A stretch of 64,000 nucleotides of DNA, taken from JBBIQS01 sp037442205. Its GTDB lineage: Bacteria; Myxococcota; Myxococcia; Myxococcales; UBA5297. This document shows positions 27,427 through 36,639 of this stretch, piece by piece. The stretch is from assembly GCA_037442205.1 (NCBI GenBank), contig JBBIQS010000006.1, forward strand, positions 1-64,000, written 5' to 3'. A program made the translations under genes and the position numbers. Under the pieces are notes generated by a model. That model was not told where the DNA came from and made no database searches. It was given only the letters and a program-made list of their open reading frames with translations. How positions within the stretch are numbered: position 1 is the first letter of the stretch; each line of letters starts with the position of its first letter.

Positions 27427-29268
27427 TCAGATGGTCGCCAGCGCGTCGGCCGGGACCTCCAGCGCCGCCCGGTTCTCGCTGGCGATGAGCTGGGCCTTGA
27501 GCGGCACCGTCGGCAGCACCTCGCGCGCGAACCACAGGGCCGAGAACTTCTTGCCCTCGTAGAACTTGCGGTCCGGGTGCTCGGCGGAGAGCTTCTTGGC
27601 CGCGGCCTCGGCGATGATGCCCGCGTCGAGCAGCAGCCAGCCCACCGTCAGCTCGGCCATCATCTCGAGGAAGCGATTGGCGACCGACGGCAGCAGCTCG
27701 AGCTTGCCGGCCTCGCCCCAGCCCATGAACGACATCGCGGTGTTGGCCACCGCCTCCTGCGCCGCCGCCAGCTGCTTCACCTCGGCCCCGAACGCCGGAT
27801 GGTCCTTGTTGGCCTCGACGAAGGAGCCCACGTCCGCCAGGAACTGCATCAGGTGCGCGCCGCCGGCCTGCCCCAGCTTGCGGCCCACCAGGTCCATGGC
27901 CTGGATGTGGTTGGTCCCCTCGTAGATCGAGAAGATCTTGCTGTCGCGCAGGTACTGCTCGGCCGGGTAGTCCTTGGTGAAGCCGGCGCCGCCGTAGGTC
28001 TGCAGCGCGGTGGTGCACACCTGGAAGGCGGTGTCCGAGCCGTAGGCCTTGACCAGCGGGGTCAGCAGGTCGACCTGCCCGCGGTGGTAGGCGGTCTTCT
28101 CCTCGTCGCTGCCGCCCAGCACCGCGGCGCGGTCCTGGTGCGCGCCGAGCTTGATGATCATCGCCCGCATGCCCTCGACCTTGGCCTTCATGTCGAGAAG
28201 CATCCGGCGCACGTCGGCGTGCTCGATGATCGCCACCCGCGGGGCGTTGGCGTCCTTCCAGTTCTTGAACGACGAGCCCTGCTTGCGCTCGCGGGCGTAG
28301 TCCAGCGCGTTGAGGTAGGAGGTGGAGGCCAGCGCCAGCCCCTGCACCCCCACCGCGATGCGGGCGTTGTTCATCATCTTGAACATCTGGGCCATGCCCT
28401 GGTGCTCGACGCTTCCCACCAGCTCGCCGCGGCAGTTGCCGTTCTCGCCGAAGTTCAGCAGGCAGGTCGCCGAGCCGTTGATGCCCAGCTTGTGCTCGAG
28501 GGTGCCGACGCTGACGTCGTTGCTCTCGCCCAGCGAGCCGTCCGGCTTGATCTTGATCTTGGGAACGATGAACAGCGACAGGCCCTTGGTTCCCGCCGGC
28601 GCTCCCTGGATGCGGGCCAGCACCAGGTGGATGATGTTCTCGGACAGGTCGTGGTCGCCGGCGCTGATGAAGACCTTGGTGCCGGTGATCGAGTAGCTGC
28701 CGTCGGAGTTCTTGACCGCCTTGGAGGCGCAGGCGCCCACGTCCGAGCCGGCGTTCGGCTCGGTCAGGCACATTGTCCCGCCCCAGACGCCGGTCATCAT
28801 CTTCTCGAGGTAGCGGCCCAGCTGCTCCTTGGTGCCGAAAGCCTCGATCACCTCGGCCGCGCCCTGCGTCAGCCCGGCGTAGAGCGAGAAGGAGGTGTTG
28901 GCGCCGATCAGCAGCTCGTCCACCGTCAGCCGCAGCGCCTTGGGGGCGCCCTGCCCGCCGACCTCGGCCGGGAAGTCGAGCAGCTTGAAGCCGTTCTCGT
29001 GCAGCTGCTTCCAGGCCGCCTTGAAGCCGTCCGGGGTCTTGACCTGGCCGCTCTCGAGCCGGCAGCCCTGGCGGTCGCCAGTCTCGTTGAGGGGCCCGAG
29101 CACCTCGGCCCCGAAGCGCGCCGACTGCTTGATGATGTCCCGGCACTCCTGCTCGCCCCAGGCGTCGAACGGCGCTTTGCCCAGCACCTCACCGACCTTG
29201 AACTGCTCGAAGAGGGCGAACTGCAATTCCCTGAGATCCACGCGGTAGCGATTGACGCCGGCCTTCAT
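27427..29268 (-). CDS. Acyl-CoA dehydrogenase, long (DmdC/FadE5-like)
   Basis: A FAD enzyme of 613 residues that oxidises acyl-CoA to enoyl-CoA. It is longer than the ~380-residue classic type and matches the ~600-residue DmdC/FadE5 class. Motifs: CLTEPNAGSDVG (flavin/substrate site), ITGTKVFISAGDHDL, LQTYGGAGFTKDYPAEQYLRD and the catalytic base Glu450 in FSIYEGTNHIQAMDLVGR. The extra C-terminal ~130-residue helical domain is present. Divergent from an aldehyde dehydrogenase gene, with a palindrome in the shared promoter region. Probable role is fatty-acid beta-oxidation. Confidence 0.92.
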   Translation of the reverse strand: MKAGVNRYRVDLRELQFALFEQFKVGEVLGKAPFDAWGEQECRDIIKQSARFGAEVLGPLNETGDRQGCRLESGQVKTPDGFKAAWKQLHENGFKLLDFPAEVGGQGAPKALRLTVDELLIGANTSFSLYAGLTQGAAEVIEAFGTKEQLGRYLEKMMTGVWGGTMCLTEPNAGSDVGACASKAVKNSDGSYSITGTKVFISAGDHDLSENIIHLVLARIQGAPAGTKGLSLFIVPKIKIKPDGSLGESNDVSVGTLEHKLGINGSATCLLNFGENGNCRGELVGSVEHQGMAQMFKMMNNARIAVGVQGLALASTSYLNALDYARERKQGSSFKNWKDANAPRVAIIEHADVRRMLLDMKAKVEGMRAMIIKLGAHQDRAAVLGGSDEEKTAYHRGQVDLLTPLVKAYGSDTAFQVCTTALQTYGGAGFTKDYPAEQYLRDSKIFSIYEGTNHIQAMDLVGRKLGQAGGAHLMQFLADVGSFVEANKDHPAFGAEVKQLAAAQEAVANTAMSFMGWGEAGKLELLPSVANRFLEMMAELTVGWLLLDAGIIAEAAAKKLSAEHPDRKFYEGKKFSALWFAREVLPTVPLKAQLIASENRAALEVPADALATI

Positions 29269-29310
29269 GTTCCGTCTCCTTGGTACTCCCGCCCCGGTTG
29301 AAAACTTGAC

Positions 29311-29325
29311 TGACGCGCAGCGTCA
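29311..29325. promoter_or_regulatory. Palindromic operator candidate
   Basis: TGACGC-GCA-GCGTCA is a perfect 6-bp inverted repeat around a 3-nt centre, lying 42 nt upstream of the acyl-CoA dehydrogenase ATG and about 180 nt before the divergent aldehyde dehydrogenase ATG. The size and position suit a TetR-family or similar dimeric repressor. The regulator is not in this window. Confidence 0.5.
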
Positions 29326-29502
29326 TATGATTTGCCGCGAGCCGTCAAGCGGGCATCCTCCCGCCCGAGGGGCAGGCGGCCTTGCAATGGTCGAATGGCT
29401 CTGGTAGGGCGGCGCTGTTGAGTTGAAGCCGGCTTGCGCTTTCGCACAGCACGGCATCGAGGAGCGGCGGCCGAGCATCGCCGGCCGCGAAGGGGTGCAC
29501 CG

Positions 29503-31215
29503 ATGGCTTCCGACCACAAGATGGCGCCGACGCCGCGCGCCAAGATCGACGAGGTGCTCGCCCGGTTGAAGAAGGCGGCCCCCGAATTCGCGGCGCTGGC
29601 GGTGAGCGAGCGGATCGACCTGCTGGAGAAGATCCGCGACGGCTACGCGGTGGTGCTCGAGGACGCGGTGCGCGAGGGGACGGCGCTCAAGGGGCTCGAT
29701 CCGGTCACCGGCACCGGCGAGGAGTGGCTGGCGCACGGGATGACGGTGATGCGCCACATCCGGCTGCTGCTGCAGAGCCTGGAGCAGATCCGCGACTCGG
29801 GCTCGCCCAGCGTCAATCCGGATTGGATCTCGCAGCGCCCCGACGGCCGGGTGACGGTGCGCGCCTTCCCGCACACCGCGATGGACTCGCTGCTGTTCGG
29901 CGGCATCCGCGCCGAGATCTGGATGGAGAAGGGCGTCGACCGGGCCGAGATGTTCCGGCGCCAGGCGCGTTTCTATAAGAGCCCGCACGGAGGAAAGGTG
30001 TCGCTGGTGCTGGGGGCCGGCAACGTCGCCGCCATCCCCCCGCGCGACTCCCTCACCCGGATGTTCAACGACGGCCAGGTGGTGGCCCTGAAGATGAACC
30101 CGGTGAACGAGTACCTCGGGCCCCACCTGGAGAAGGCCTTCGCCCCGGCGATCGAGAAGGGCTACTTCGCGGTGGTCTACGGCGGCGGCGAGGAGGGCGC
30201 CTACCTCGCGGGCCACCCCGCGGTCGACGACATCCACATCACCGGCTCGGACAAGACGCACGACGCCATCGTCTGGGGGCCGCCGGGCCCCGAGCGCGAG
30301 GAGCGGATGCGGCAGAACAAGCCGCTGCTCGAGAAGGAGATCACCAGTGAGCTCGGGAACATCACCCCGGTGATCGTGGTGCCCGGCCCGTGGACCGCGG
30401 CGGAGCTCGACTTCCAGGCGCGCAACGTCGCCGGAATGATCGCCAACAACGCCAGCTTCAACTGCAACGCCGCCAAGATGCTGGTGACCCCCAAGGGCTG
30501 GCCCCAGCGCGAGGCGCTGCTGGCGGCGATCGAGAGCGCGCTGGCCAAGGTCGGCCCGCGGCGCGCCTACTACCCCGGCGCCGGAGAGCGCTTCAAGGCG
30601 CTCACCGACGGGCGCCCGGGGCTCAGGCTGATCGGCAGCGTCCAGGAAGGCCAGCTGCCCTGGGCCATCATCCCGGGGGTCGAGGCCGCCAACGCCGCGG
30701 ACAAGCTGTTCCGCAACGAGCCCTGGTGCTCGATCCTCTCCGAGAGCTCGCTGGGCAGCGCCGAGGCCCCGGCCTTCCTCGAGGCGGCGGTCAAGTTCGC
30801 CAACGACCAGCTCTGGGGCACCCTCTGCTGCTCGCTGCTGGTCCACCCGGCGACCATGAAGGACCCCGCCGGCGCCGCGGCGGTGGAGAAGGCGATCGAT
30901 CAACTGCGCTACGGCACGGTGGCGGTCAACGCCTGGGCCGCGGTCGGCTTCAGCCTCGGGACCACTCCCTGGGGCGCCCATCCCTCGTCGTCCCTGAAGG
31001 ACATCCAGAGCGGGCGGGGATGGGTGTTCAACACCCTGATGCTCGACGGGATCGAGAAGACCGTGATCCGCGCCGAGTTCAAGCTCTCGCCCAAGCCGGT
31101 GTGGTTCTCCGATCACAAGACCACCCACCTGGTCGGCAAGCGGATGGCCACGCTGGAGAAGCACGGCTCCTGGCTCAAGCTGCCGAGCGTGGCGATGGCG
31201 GCCCTGCGCGGATGA
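29503..31215 (+). CDS. Aldehyde dehydrogenase family protein
   Basis: A 570-residue NAD(P)-dependent aldehyde dehydrogenase. The nucleophile Cys321 (NNASFNCNAAK) and general base Glu283 (KEITSELGNITPVIVV) are present, as are the nucleotide-binding region VLGAGNVAAIPPRDSL and HITGSDKTHDAIVWG. It is longer than the ~490-residue norm, with an extended N-terminus and insertions, and belongs to an uncommon subfamily. AAGGGG lies 7 nt before the ATG. It is translationally coupled to a YkgJ-type protein (ATGA overlap) and divergent from an acyl-CoA dehydrogenase, which suggests it acts on fatty aldehydes; the substrate is inference. Confidence 0.87.
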   Translation: MASDHKMAPTPRAKIDEVLARLKKAAPEFAALAVSERIDLLEKIRDGYAVVLEDAVREGTALKGLDPVTGTGEEWLAHGMTVMRHIRLLLQSLEQIRDSGSPSVNPDWISQRPDGRVTVRAFPHTAMDSLLFGGIRAEIWMEKGVDRAEMFRRQARFYKSPHGGKVSLVLGAGNVAAIPPRDSLTRMFNDGQVVALKMNPVNEYLGPHLEKAFAPAIEKGYFAVVYGGGEEGAYLAGHPAVDDIHITGSDKTHDAIVWGPPGPEREERMRQNKPLLEKEITSELGNITPVIVVPGPWTAAELDFQARNVAGMIANNASFNCNAAKMLVTPKGWPQREALLAAIESALAKVGPRRAYYPGAGERFKALTDGRPGLRLIGSVQEGQLPWAIIPGVEAANAADKLFRNEPWCSILSESSLGSAEAPAFLEAAVKFANDQLWGTLCCSLLVHPATMKDPAGAAAVEKAIDQLRYGTVAVNAWAAVGFSLGTTPWGAHPSSSLKDIQSGRGWVFNTLMLDGIEKTVIRAEFKLSPKPVWFSDHKTTHLVGKRMATLEKHGSWLKLPSVAMAALRG

Positions 31216-31742
31216 GCACCTCCCACGTCTGCGCCCGCTGCTTCGCCGAGCTGGGGGCGGTCTGCTGCCAGACCGCGCCCGGCGAGAAGCTGGCGACGCT
31301 GACCTTCGCCGACATCGATCGCATCCAGGCCGCCACCGGCCTGCTGCGGGCCCGCTTCGCCGAGGTCGAAGAGCTCGACCCCGCCGAGCGGCTGGCCTAC
31401 GAGACCTTCCGCCCCCTCTACCGCGGCCTGTTCGTCGGCGGCCTGCGCCTGGGCCTCAGGGCGCGCAAGGGGGCCTGCGTGTTCTGGGAGCAGGAGCGCG
31501 GCTGCACGCTGCCGGTCGAGGCCCGCCCGGTGGCCTGCCGCACCTACCCCTTCGACTTCGACCTCGCCGGCGAGATCACTCTCCTCGACGCGCCGCATTG
31601 CCTGGCGCTGCAGATCGCCACCGGCCCCCAGTCGCTGCTGCGCTCCTTCGGGACCTCCCGCCGAGCCCTGCTCAGGCTGCGCCGCCAGGCGCTGGCCGAC
31701 GCCGCCGATCACATCGCCCGGCGCCAGCGCGGAGAGCGCTGA
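31212..31742 (+). CDS. YkgJ-family cysteine cluster protein
   Basis: A 176-residue protein with the Fe/Zn-chelating cysteine cluster of the YkgJ/UPF0153 family. The Cys pattern is CARC, VCCQ, GACVFWEQERGCTLPVEARPVACRTYPF and a final PHCL. The function of the family is not established. The ATG at 31212 overlaps the aldehyde dehydrogenase stop, so the two are probably made together. The C-terminal ~40 residues are Arg-rich helix. Confidence 0.82.
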   Translation: MSTSHVCARCFAELGAVCCQTAPGEKLATLTFADIDRIQAATGLLRARFAEVEELDPAERLAYETFRPLYRGLFVGGLRLGLRARKGACVFWEQERGCTLPVEARPVACRTYPFDFDLAGEITLLDAPHCLALQIATGPQSLLRSFGTSRRALLRLRRQALADAADHIARRQRGER

Positions 31743-31862
31743 AAGCCCGCAAGTTCCCTGGCCGAACGAGACGAGCGATCCCACTTTCTGCTGGGGTGCG
31801 ACTCCTCGGGCGTTCGCCCGTGCGGGCGTTCACTGGGTAGGAGCTAAGCCGGGAGGCGAATC

Positions 31863-33431
31863 GTGACGGTGGCGACCATCCGCACAGCCGGAGTGCTCAT
31901 CCCCTTGTTCAGCGTGCGCCGCGACCGCGGCTGGGGCATCGGCGAGCTCCCGGACATCGGGGCGCTCTCGCACTATCTGGCCAGCGCGCGGATCAAGGTG
32001 CTCGGCCTGCTGCCGCTGCTCGAGGCCTCGCTCGGCCAGGACAGCCCCTACTCGGCGCTGTCGGCCTTCGCCCTCGACCCGATCTACGTCTCCCTCGAGG
32101 AGCTGGAGGACTTCGCCGAGCTGGGCGGCGAGAGCGCGCTGTCGGCCGAGGAGCGCCGCCAGCTCGAAGAGGCGCGCGCCTCGCCGCGCATCGACTACGG
32201 GCGCATCCGCCAGCTCAAGCAGCGCTCGCTGCGCCGCTGCTTCGAGCGCTTCGTGGCCTCGGGGGCGGCCAACGACTCGAGCCGGGCGCGCGACCTGGCG
32301 AGCTTCCGCGACGAGCAGGCGGACTGGCTCTCCGACTACTCGCTCTTCCGCGCGCTCAAGGACGCCCACCGCGACTCCTGGTGGAAGGCCTGGCCCGAGC
32401 CGCTCAAACACCGCGAGCGCGAGGCGCTCTCCCACGCCCGCTCGCGCCACGCCTTCGCCTGCGCGCTCTTCGAATACCAGCAGTGGGTCGCCTACCGGCA
32501 GCTGGCGTCGGCCCGGCGCGAAGCCGCCGCGCTCGGGGTCTCGCTGGCCGGCGATCTGCCCTTCATGGTGGCCGAGGACAGCGCCGACGCCTGGGCGCTG
32601 CAGAAGCAGCTGCGCTTCGACGCCTCGGTCGGAGTCCCTCCCGACGCCTACTCCAAGACCGGCCAGGACTGGGGGTTGCCGGTCTACCGCTGGGACCTGA
32701 TGGCCGCCGACTCCTACCGCTGGCTGCGCCAGCGCGGGGAGCGGGCGGCGCTGGCCTACGACCTGGTGCGCATCGACCACGTGGTCGGCTTCTACCGGAC
32801 CTTCGTGCGCCCGCGGGGCAAGGGGCTGGAGGCGGCCTACTTCTCTCCGGCCGCCGAGCCGGCGCAGCTCGAGCAGGGCGAGGAGGTGATGCTGGCGCTG
32901 CGCCGCGGCGGGGCGGCGCTGATCGCCGAGGACCTGGGCAGCGTGCCGGCCTTCGTGCGCCGCTCGCTGACGCGGCTGGCAATCCCCGGTTTCCGGGTGC
33001 TGCGCTGGGAGAAGGACGCCGAGGTCTTCCGCGATCCCGAGGCCTGGCCGGCGATCTCGGTGGCCACCAGCGGCACCCACGACACCGAGACCCTCGCCGT
33101 CTGGTGGGAGAAGCTCCTGATCCCCGAGCGCGAGGCCGTCTGCAAGCTGCCCAGGCTGGCCAGGGTCTTCACCGCCGCGCCCGCGGAGTTCACTCCACAG
33201 GTCCACCAGGTGCTGCTCGAGACCCTCTACGCCAGCGGCTCCAAGCTGCTCTTGCTGCCGGTCCAGGACCTCTTCGGCACCCGCGACCGCATCAACCTGC
33301 CAGGGACGGTCGGCCCGCAGAACTGGTCCTATCGGCTGCCCTGGACCCTTCCCCAGCTCTCCACCGAGCCCGAACCGCGCCAGCGCGCCGAGGCCATGGC
33401 CGAGCTGGCGGTGCGCTTCGACCGCGGCTGA
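31863..33431 (+). CDS. malQ: 4-alpha-glucanotransferase
   Basis: A 522-residue GH77 amylomaltase that rearranges alpha-1,4-glucans in glycogen or maltodextrin metabolism. The N-terminus has RRDRGWGIGELPDI and QDSPYSALSAFALDPIY. Catalytic residues are Asp305 (VRIDHVVGF), Glu356 (IAEDLGSVP) and Asp407 (SGTHDTETL). The C-terminus contains NLPGTVGPQNWSYRLP. Translation starts at GTG 31863 with GGGAGG about 6 nt upstream. The length matches bacterial/plant GH77 enzymes without the E. coli-type insertions. No other glycogen genes are adjacent. Confidence 0.95.
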   Translation: MTVATIRTAGVLIPLFSVRRDRGWGIGELPDIGALSHYLASARIKVLGLLPLLEASLGQDSPYSALSAFALDPIYVSLEELEDFAELGGESALSAEERRQLEEARASPRIDYGRIRQLKQRSLRRCFERFVASGAANDSSRARDLASFRDEQADWLSDYSLFRALKDAHRDSWWKAWPEPLKHREREALSHARSRHAFACALFEYQQWVAYRQLASARREAAALGVSLAGDLPFMVAEDSADAWALQKQLRFDASVGVPPDAYSKTGQDWGLPVYRWDLMAADSYRWLRQRGERAALAYDLVRIDHVVGFYRTFVRPRGKGLEAAYFSPAAEPAQLEQGEEVMLALRRGGAALIAEDLGSVPAFVRRSLTRLAIPGFRVLRWEKDAEVFRDPEAWPAISVATSGTHDTETLAVWWEKLLIPEREAVCKLPRLARVFTAAPAEFTPQVHQVLLETLYASGSKLLLLPVQDLFGTRDRINLPGTVGPQNWSYRLPWTLPQLSTEPEPRQRAEAMAELAVRFDRG

Positions 33432-33493
33432 GGCACGAGCGCGCCAAACGTCCGGTTGCGCCGATTGTCCGCCCGGCTACACTGCGCGCCACC

Positions 33494-34528
33494 ATGAGCT
33501 TCGACCCTAACGACGCAGCGCAGCCGGGCTCCGGCATCTTCGGGCTCCCGTTCTCGATCAAGAACGCGCGGGTGGCGGTGCTCCCGGTGCCCTTTGACGC
33601 CACCACCTCCTACCGCAAGGGCGCGGCCAAGGGGCCCGAGGCGCTCCTCGAGGCCAGCCGCCAGATCGACCTGTTCGACCTGGAGACCGGCAAGCCCTAC
33701 GAGCAGGGCATCGCCATGGTCGAGCTGCCCAAGGCGGTGGCCCGGGGCATCAAGCGCTTCAACGACCAGGCGACCCGGCTGGCCAAGCCGGTGATCGAGG
33801 CCGGCGGTGCCGGGAGCAGCAAGAAGCTCCAGGCCAACCTCGAGCAGGTGAACGACCTCTGCCAGCGGCTCAACTCGTTCGTCTACATCAACGCCAAGAG
33901 CCTGCTCGCCCAGGGCAAGCTGGTGGCGCTGGTGGGCGGCGACCACGCCACGCCCTTCGGATCGATCAAGGCCCACGCCGAGGCGCACCCGGGGATGGGC
34001 GTGCTGCACGTCGACGCCCACGCCGACCTGCGCCAGGCCTTCGAGGGCTTCACCTGGTCGCACGCCTCGATCATGTACAACGTCGTCCACCAGATCCCGG
34101 AAGTGAAGCGGCTGGTGCAGGTGGGAATCCGCGACTTCTGCGAGGACGAGTTTCACCTGTCGCGCGGGTCCAAGGGGCGCATCCACACCTTCTTCGACGC
34201 CGAGCTCGCCCGCGAGCGGCTCACCGGCACCCCCTGGCGAAAGCAGTGCGAGCGGATTGCCGAGAAGCTGCCCAAGGACGTCTACATCTCCTTCGACATC
34301 GACGGGCTCGACCCCGCGCTCTGCCCCAACACCGGCACCCCGGTCCCCGGCGGCCTCTCGTTCCACGAGGCCTGCCTCCTCATCGCCACCGTCGCCGAGT
34401 CCGGGCGGCGCATCGTCGGCGTGGACCTGAACGAAGTGGCCCCCGGCCGGAACGGCGACGAGTGGGACGCCAACGTCGGTGCCCGCCTGCTCTACAAGTT
34501 GATCGGCTGGATGCTCTCCAGCCAGTAG
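33494..34528 (+). CDS. Arginase-family ureohydrolase (agmatinase or formimidoylglutamase)
   Basis: A 344-residue binuclear-Mn hydrolase of the arginase fold. Metal-binding motifs are complete: GGDHAT, DAHADLR and SFDIDGLDP. The family includes arginase, agmatinase and formimidoylglutamase (HutG), which cannot be separated by these motifs. The next gene, 22 nt downstream, is hutI, so a HutG-like role in histidine breakdown is worth considering. No Shine-Dalgarno is visible before the ATG, and a TACACT -10-like box at 33478-33483 would put the transcript start almost at the ATG. Confidence 0.85.
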   Translation: MSFDPNDAAQPGSGIFGLPFSIKNARVAVLPVPFDATTSYRKGAAKGPEALLEASRQIDLFDLETGKPYEQGIAMVELPKAVARGIKRFNDQATRLAKPVIEAGGAGSSKKLQANLEQVNDLCQRLNSFVYINAKSLLAQGKLVALVGGDHATPFGSIKAHAEAHPGMGVLHVDAHADLRQAFEGFTWSHASIMYNVVHQIPEVKRLVQVGIRDFCEDEFHLSRGSKGRIHTFFDAELARERLTGTPWRKQCERIAEKLPKDVYISFDIDGLDPALCPNTGTPVPGGLSFHEACLLIATVAESGRRIVGVDLNEVAPGRNGDEWDANVGARLLYKLIGWMLSSQ

Positions 34529-34549
34529 CTCCCCAATTCAGGATCCGCC

Positions 34550-35827
34550 GTGGCCATCGCCGCCGACCTCGCCATCCGCAACGCCTCTGAGCTGTGCACC
34601 ATGGTCCCCACCGGGCCTCGGGGCGAGTCGGTGCTCGGCGCGCTGGCCCGCGGCAGCGTCGCCTGCCGCGGCGGGAAGATCGTGTGGACCGGCCTCGACA
34701 GCGCCTTCGCCTCCGAAGTCCAGCTGGAGCCGGGGGCCAAGGTCCTCGACGCCGGCGGCTGCACCGTCACTCCCGGGCTGGTCGACTGCCACACCCACCT
34801 CGTCTTCGCCGGCGACCGCTCCGACGAGTTCGCGCTTCGCTGCGCCGGCGCGACCTACCTGGAGATCGCCGACAAGGGCGGAGGAATCGGCACGACCGTG
34901 CGTGCCACCCGCGCCGCCTCCGAGGATCAGCTGGTCGAGCAGGCCCTGCCGCGCCTCGCCCGCCTCCTCTCCTTCGGCATCACCACCATCGAGGCCAAGA
35001 GCGGCTATGGGCTGAACGTCTCCGACGAGCTCAAGCTCCTGCGCGCGATCGGGCGGCTCGGAAAGCTCCAGCCGATCGAGGTCGTCCCCACCCTCCTCTG
35101 CGCCCACGCCATCCCGCCGGAGCACGCCCAGTCGCGCGAGAGGTACGTCGACCTGTGCGTCAACGAGATCGTCCCCGAGGTCGCGCGCCTGGGGCTGGCC
35201 CGCGCCTGCGACGCCTTCGTGGAGAAGGGCGCCTTCACCGTCGAGGAGGGCCGGCGCATCCTCGGCCGCGCCAAGCAGCTGGGAATGACCCCGCGCCTGC
35301 ACGCCGATCAGCTCTCGGCGATCGGGGCCTCGGCCCTGGCCGCCGAGCTGGGCGCCGGCAGCGCCGACCACCTGGAATGCATCGACGAGGCCGGCATCCA
35401 GGCGCTGGCGCGCGCGGGAGTGAGCGCCGGGCTCGTCCCGATCTCGACCCTGTTCCTGCGCCAGGACCGCTACGCGCCCGGGCGCGCGCTCTGGGACGCC
35501 GGGGTCAACGTGGCGCTCTCCACCAACCTCAACCCCGGCTCGGCGATGACCGAGAACGCCGCGCTCACCCTCGCACTCGCCTGTCTCAACAACGGGCTGA
35601 CTCCGGCGGAGGCGCTCTTCGCCTTCACCCGCGGCGGGGCCCGGGTGCTCGGACTCGAGGGCCGCTGCGGCGCGCTGGCTCCGGGATGGGCCGCCGACCT
35701 CGTCGTCCACGGCTGCGCCAGCCACCGCCACCTGCCGTACCACCTCGGGATTTCGCACGTGCGCAGCGTGATCAAGGCCGGGAAGGTGGCCTTCGAAGCG
35801 CCGTTCGAGCCCTGCCCCTCCGCCTGA
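34550..35827 (+). CDS. hutI: Imidazolonepropionase
   Basis: This enzyme hydrolyses 4-imidazolone-5-propanoate to formiminoglutamate, the third step of histidine degradation. The 425-residue amidohydrolase has the metal ligands in DCHTHLVFAG, GGGIGTTVRATR, EAKSGYGLN, PRLHADQLS and the late Asp/Asn in STNLNPGSAM. It begins with GTG (AGGA 6 nt upstream). The rest of the hut pathway (hutH, hutU) is not in the window. It lies just after an arginase-family gene, suggesting an operon. Confidence 0.93.
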   Translation: MAIAADLAIRNASELCTMVPTGPRGESVLGALARGSVACRGGKIVWTGLDSAFASEVQLEPGAKVLDAGGCTVTPGLVDCHTHLVFAGDRSDEFALRCAGATYLEIADKGGGIGTTVRATRAASEDQLVEQALPRLARLLSFGITTIEAKSGYGLNVSDELKLLRAIGRLGKLQPIEVVPTLLCAHAIPPEHAQSRERYVDLCVNEIVPEVARLGLARACDAFVEKGAFTVEEGRRILGRAKQLGMTPRLHADQLSAIGASALAAELGAGSADHLECIDEAGIQALARAGVSAGLVPISTLFLRQDRYAPGRALWDAGVNVALSTNLNPGSAMTENAALTLALACLNNGLTPAEALFAFTRGGARVLGLEGRCGALAPGWAADLVVHGCASHRHLPYHLGISHVRSVIKAGKVAFEAPFEPCPSA

Positions 35828-35862
35828 TTCCGCCGGCCAGACCCAACATCTCGAGTTCCTCC

Positions 35863-36639
35863 ATGTGCCGCCTCTTCGCCTCCCGCTCCACCGCCCCGAT
35901 CCACGTCGATCGGCTGCTGCTCGACTCCAAGGCCTCGCTCTGCACCCTGAGCCAGGAACACCGCCACGGCTGGGGCATCGGCCAGTACCGCGCCGGCGCC
36001 CCCGAGCTGCACCGCAACACCCTGCCCGCCTACGAGGATCCCGAGTTCGCCAAGGTCGCCCGCGCCGCCGAGAGCGACCTCATCCTGGCCCACATCCGCC
36101 GCCGCTCGGTGGGCGAGTACTCCGTCGAGGACAACCACCCCTTCCGCCACGGGCGATACCTCTTCGCCCACAACGGAACCGTGCAGCGCTTCGAGCAGCA
36201 CAAGTCCGCCATCGAGGCGCTGATCGACCCGGAACTGCTCCCGCTCCTGCGCGGCAGCACCGACAGCGAACGGCTGTTCCTGGTCTTCCTGACCCGGCTC
36301 AAGTCCCGCGCCGCCTTCGACGCCCCGACGCTCGACGACCTGGCCGCGGCGCTGGCGCAGACCACCGCCGCCGTGGACAAGCTCGACCCGGGGCCGGGGC
36401 AGCAGCACCTGCTCACCTTCCTGGTCACCGACGGCGAACACCTGATCGGCATCCGCCACGGCGAGAAGGAGCTCTACCTCTCGCGCGCCGAGGCCACCTC
36501 GGGCTCGCCCGCCCATCTCTTCCTGGCGAGCGAGCCGTTGAGCACCGAGGACCGCTGGGAGCTGGTGCCCGACGGCCAGATCCTCGGCCTCGGCGCCGAC
36601 CTCGCGGTCCGGCGCTGGGCCATCGACCCGCTGCCCTAG
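35863..36639 (+). CDS. Class II glutamine amidotransferase (YafJ-like)
   Basis: A 258-residue Ntn-type amidotransferase. The catalytic Cys is residue 2, directly after Met (MCRLFA), exposed when Met is removed. Other motifs: HGWGIGQYRAG, LAHIRRRSVGEYSVEDNHPFRHG and FAHNGTVQRF. Stand-alone proteins of this type resemble YafJ and EgtC; no ergothioneine gene is nearby. The substrate cannot be told from sequence. The 3' end overlaps the convergent aminotransferase gene by 4 nt. Confidence 0.87.
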   Translation: MCRLFASRSTAPIHVDRLLLDSKASLCTLSQEHRHGWGIGQYRAGAPELHRNTLPAYEDPEFAKVARAAESDLILAHIRRRSVGEYSVEDNHPFRHGRYLFAHNGTVQRFEQHKSAIEALIDPELLPLLRGSTDSERLFLVFLTRLKSRAAFDAPTLDDLAAALAQTTAAVDKLDPGPGQQHLLTFLVTDGEHLIGIRHGEKELYLSRAEATSGSPAHLFLASEPLSTEDRWELVPDGQILGLGADLAVRRWAIDPLP

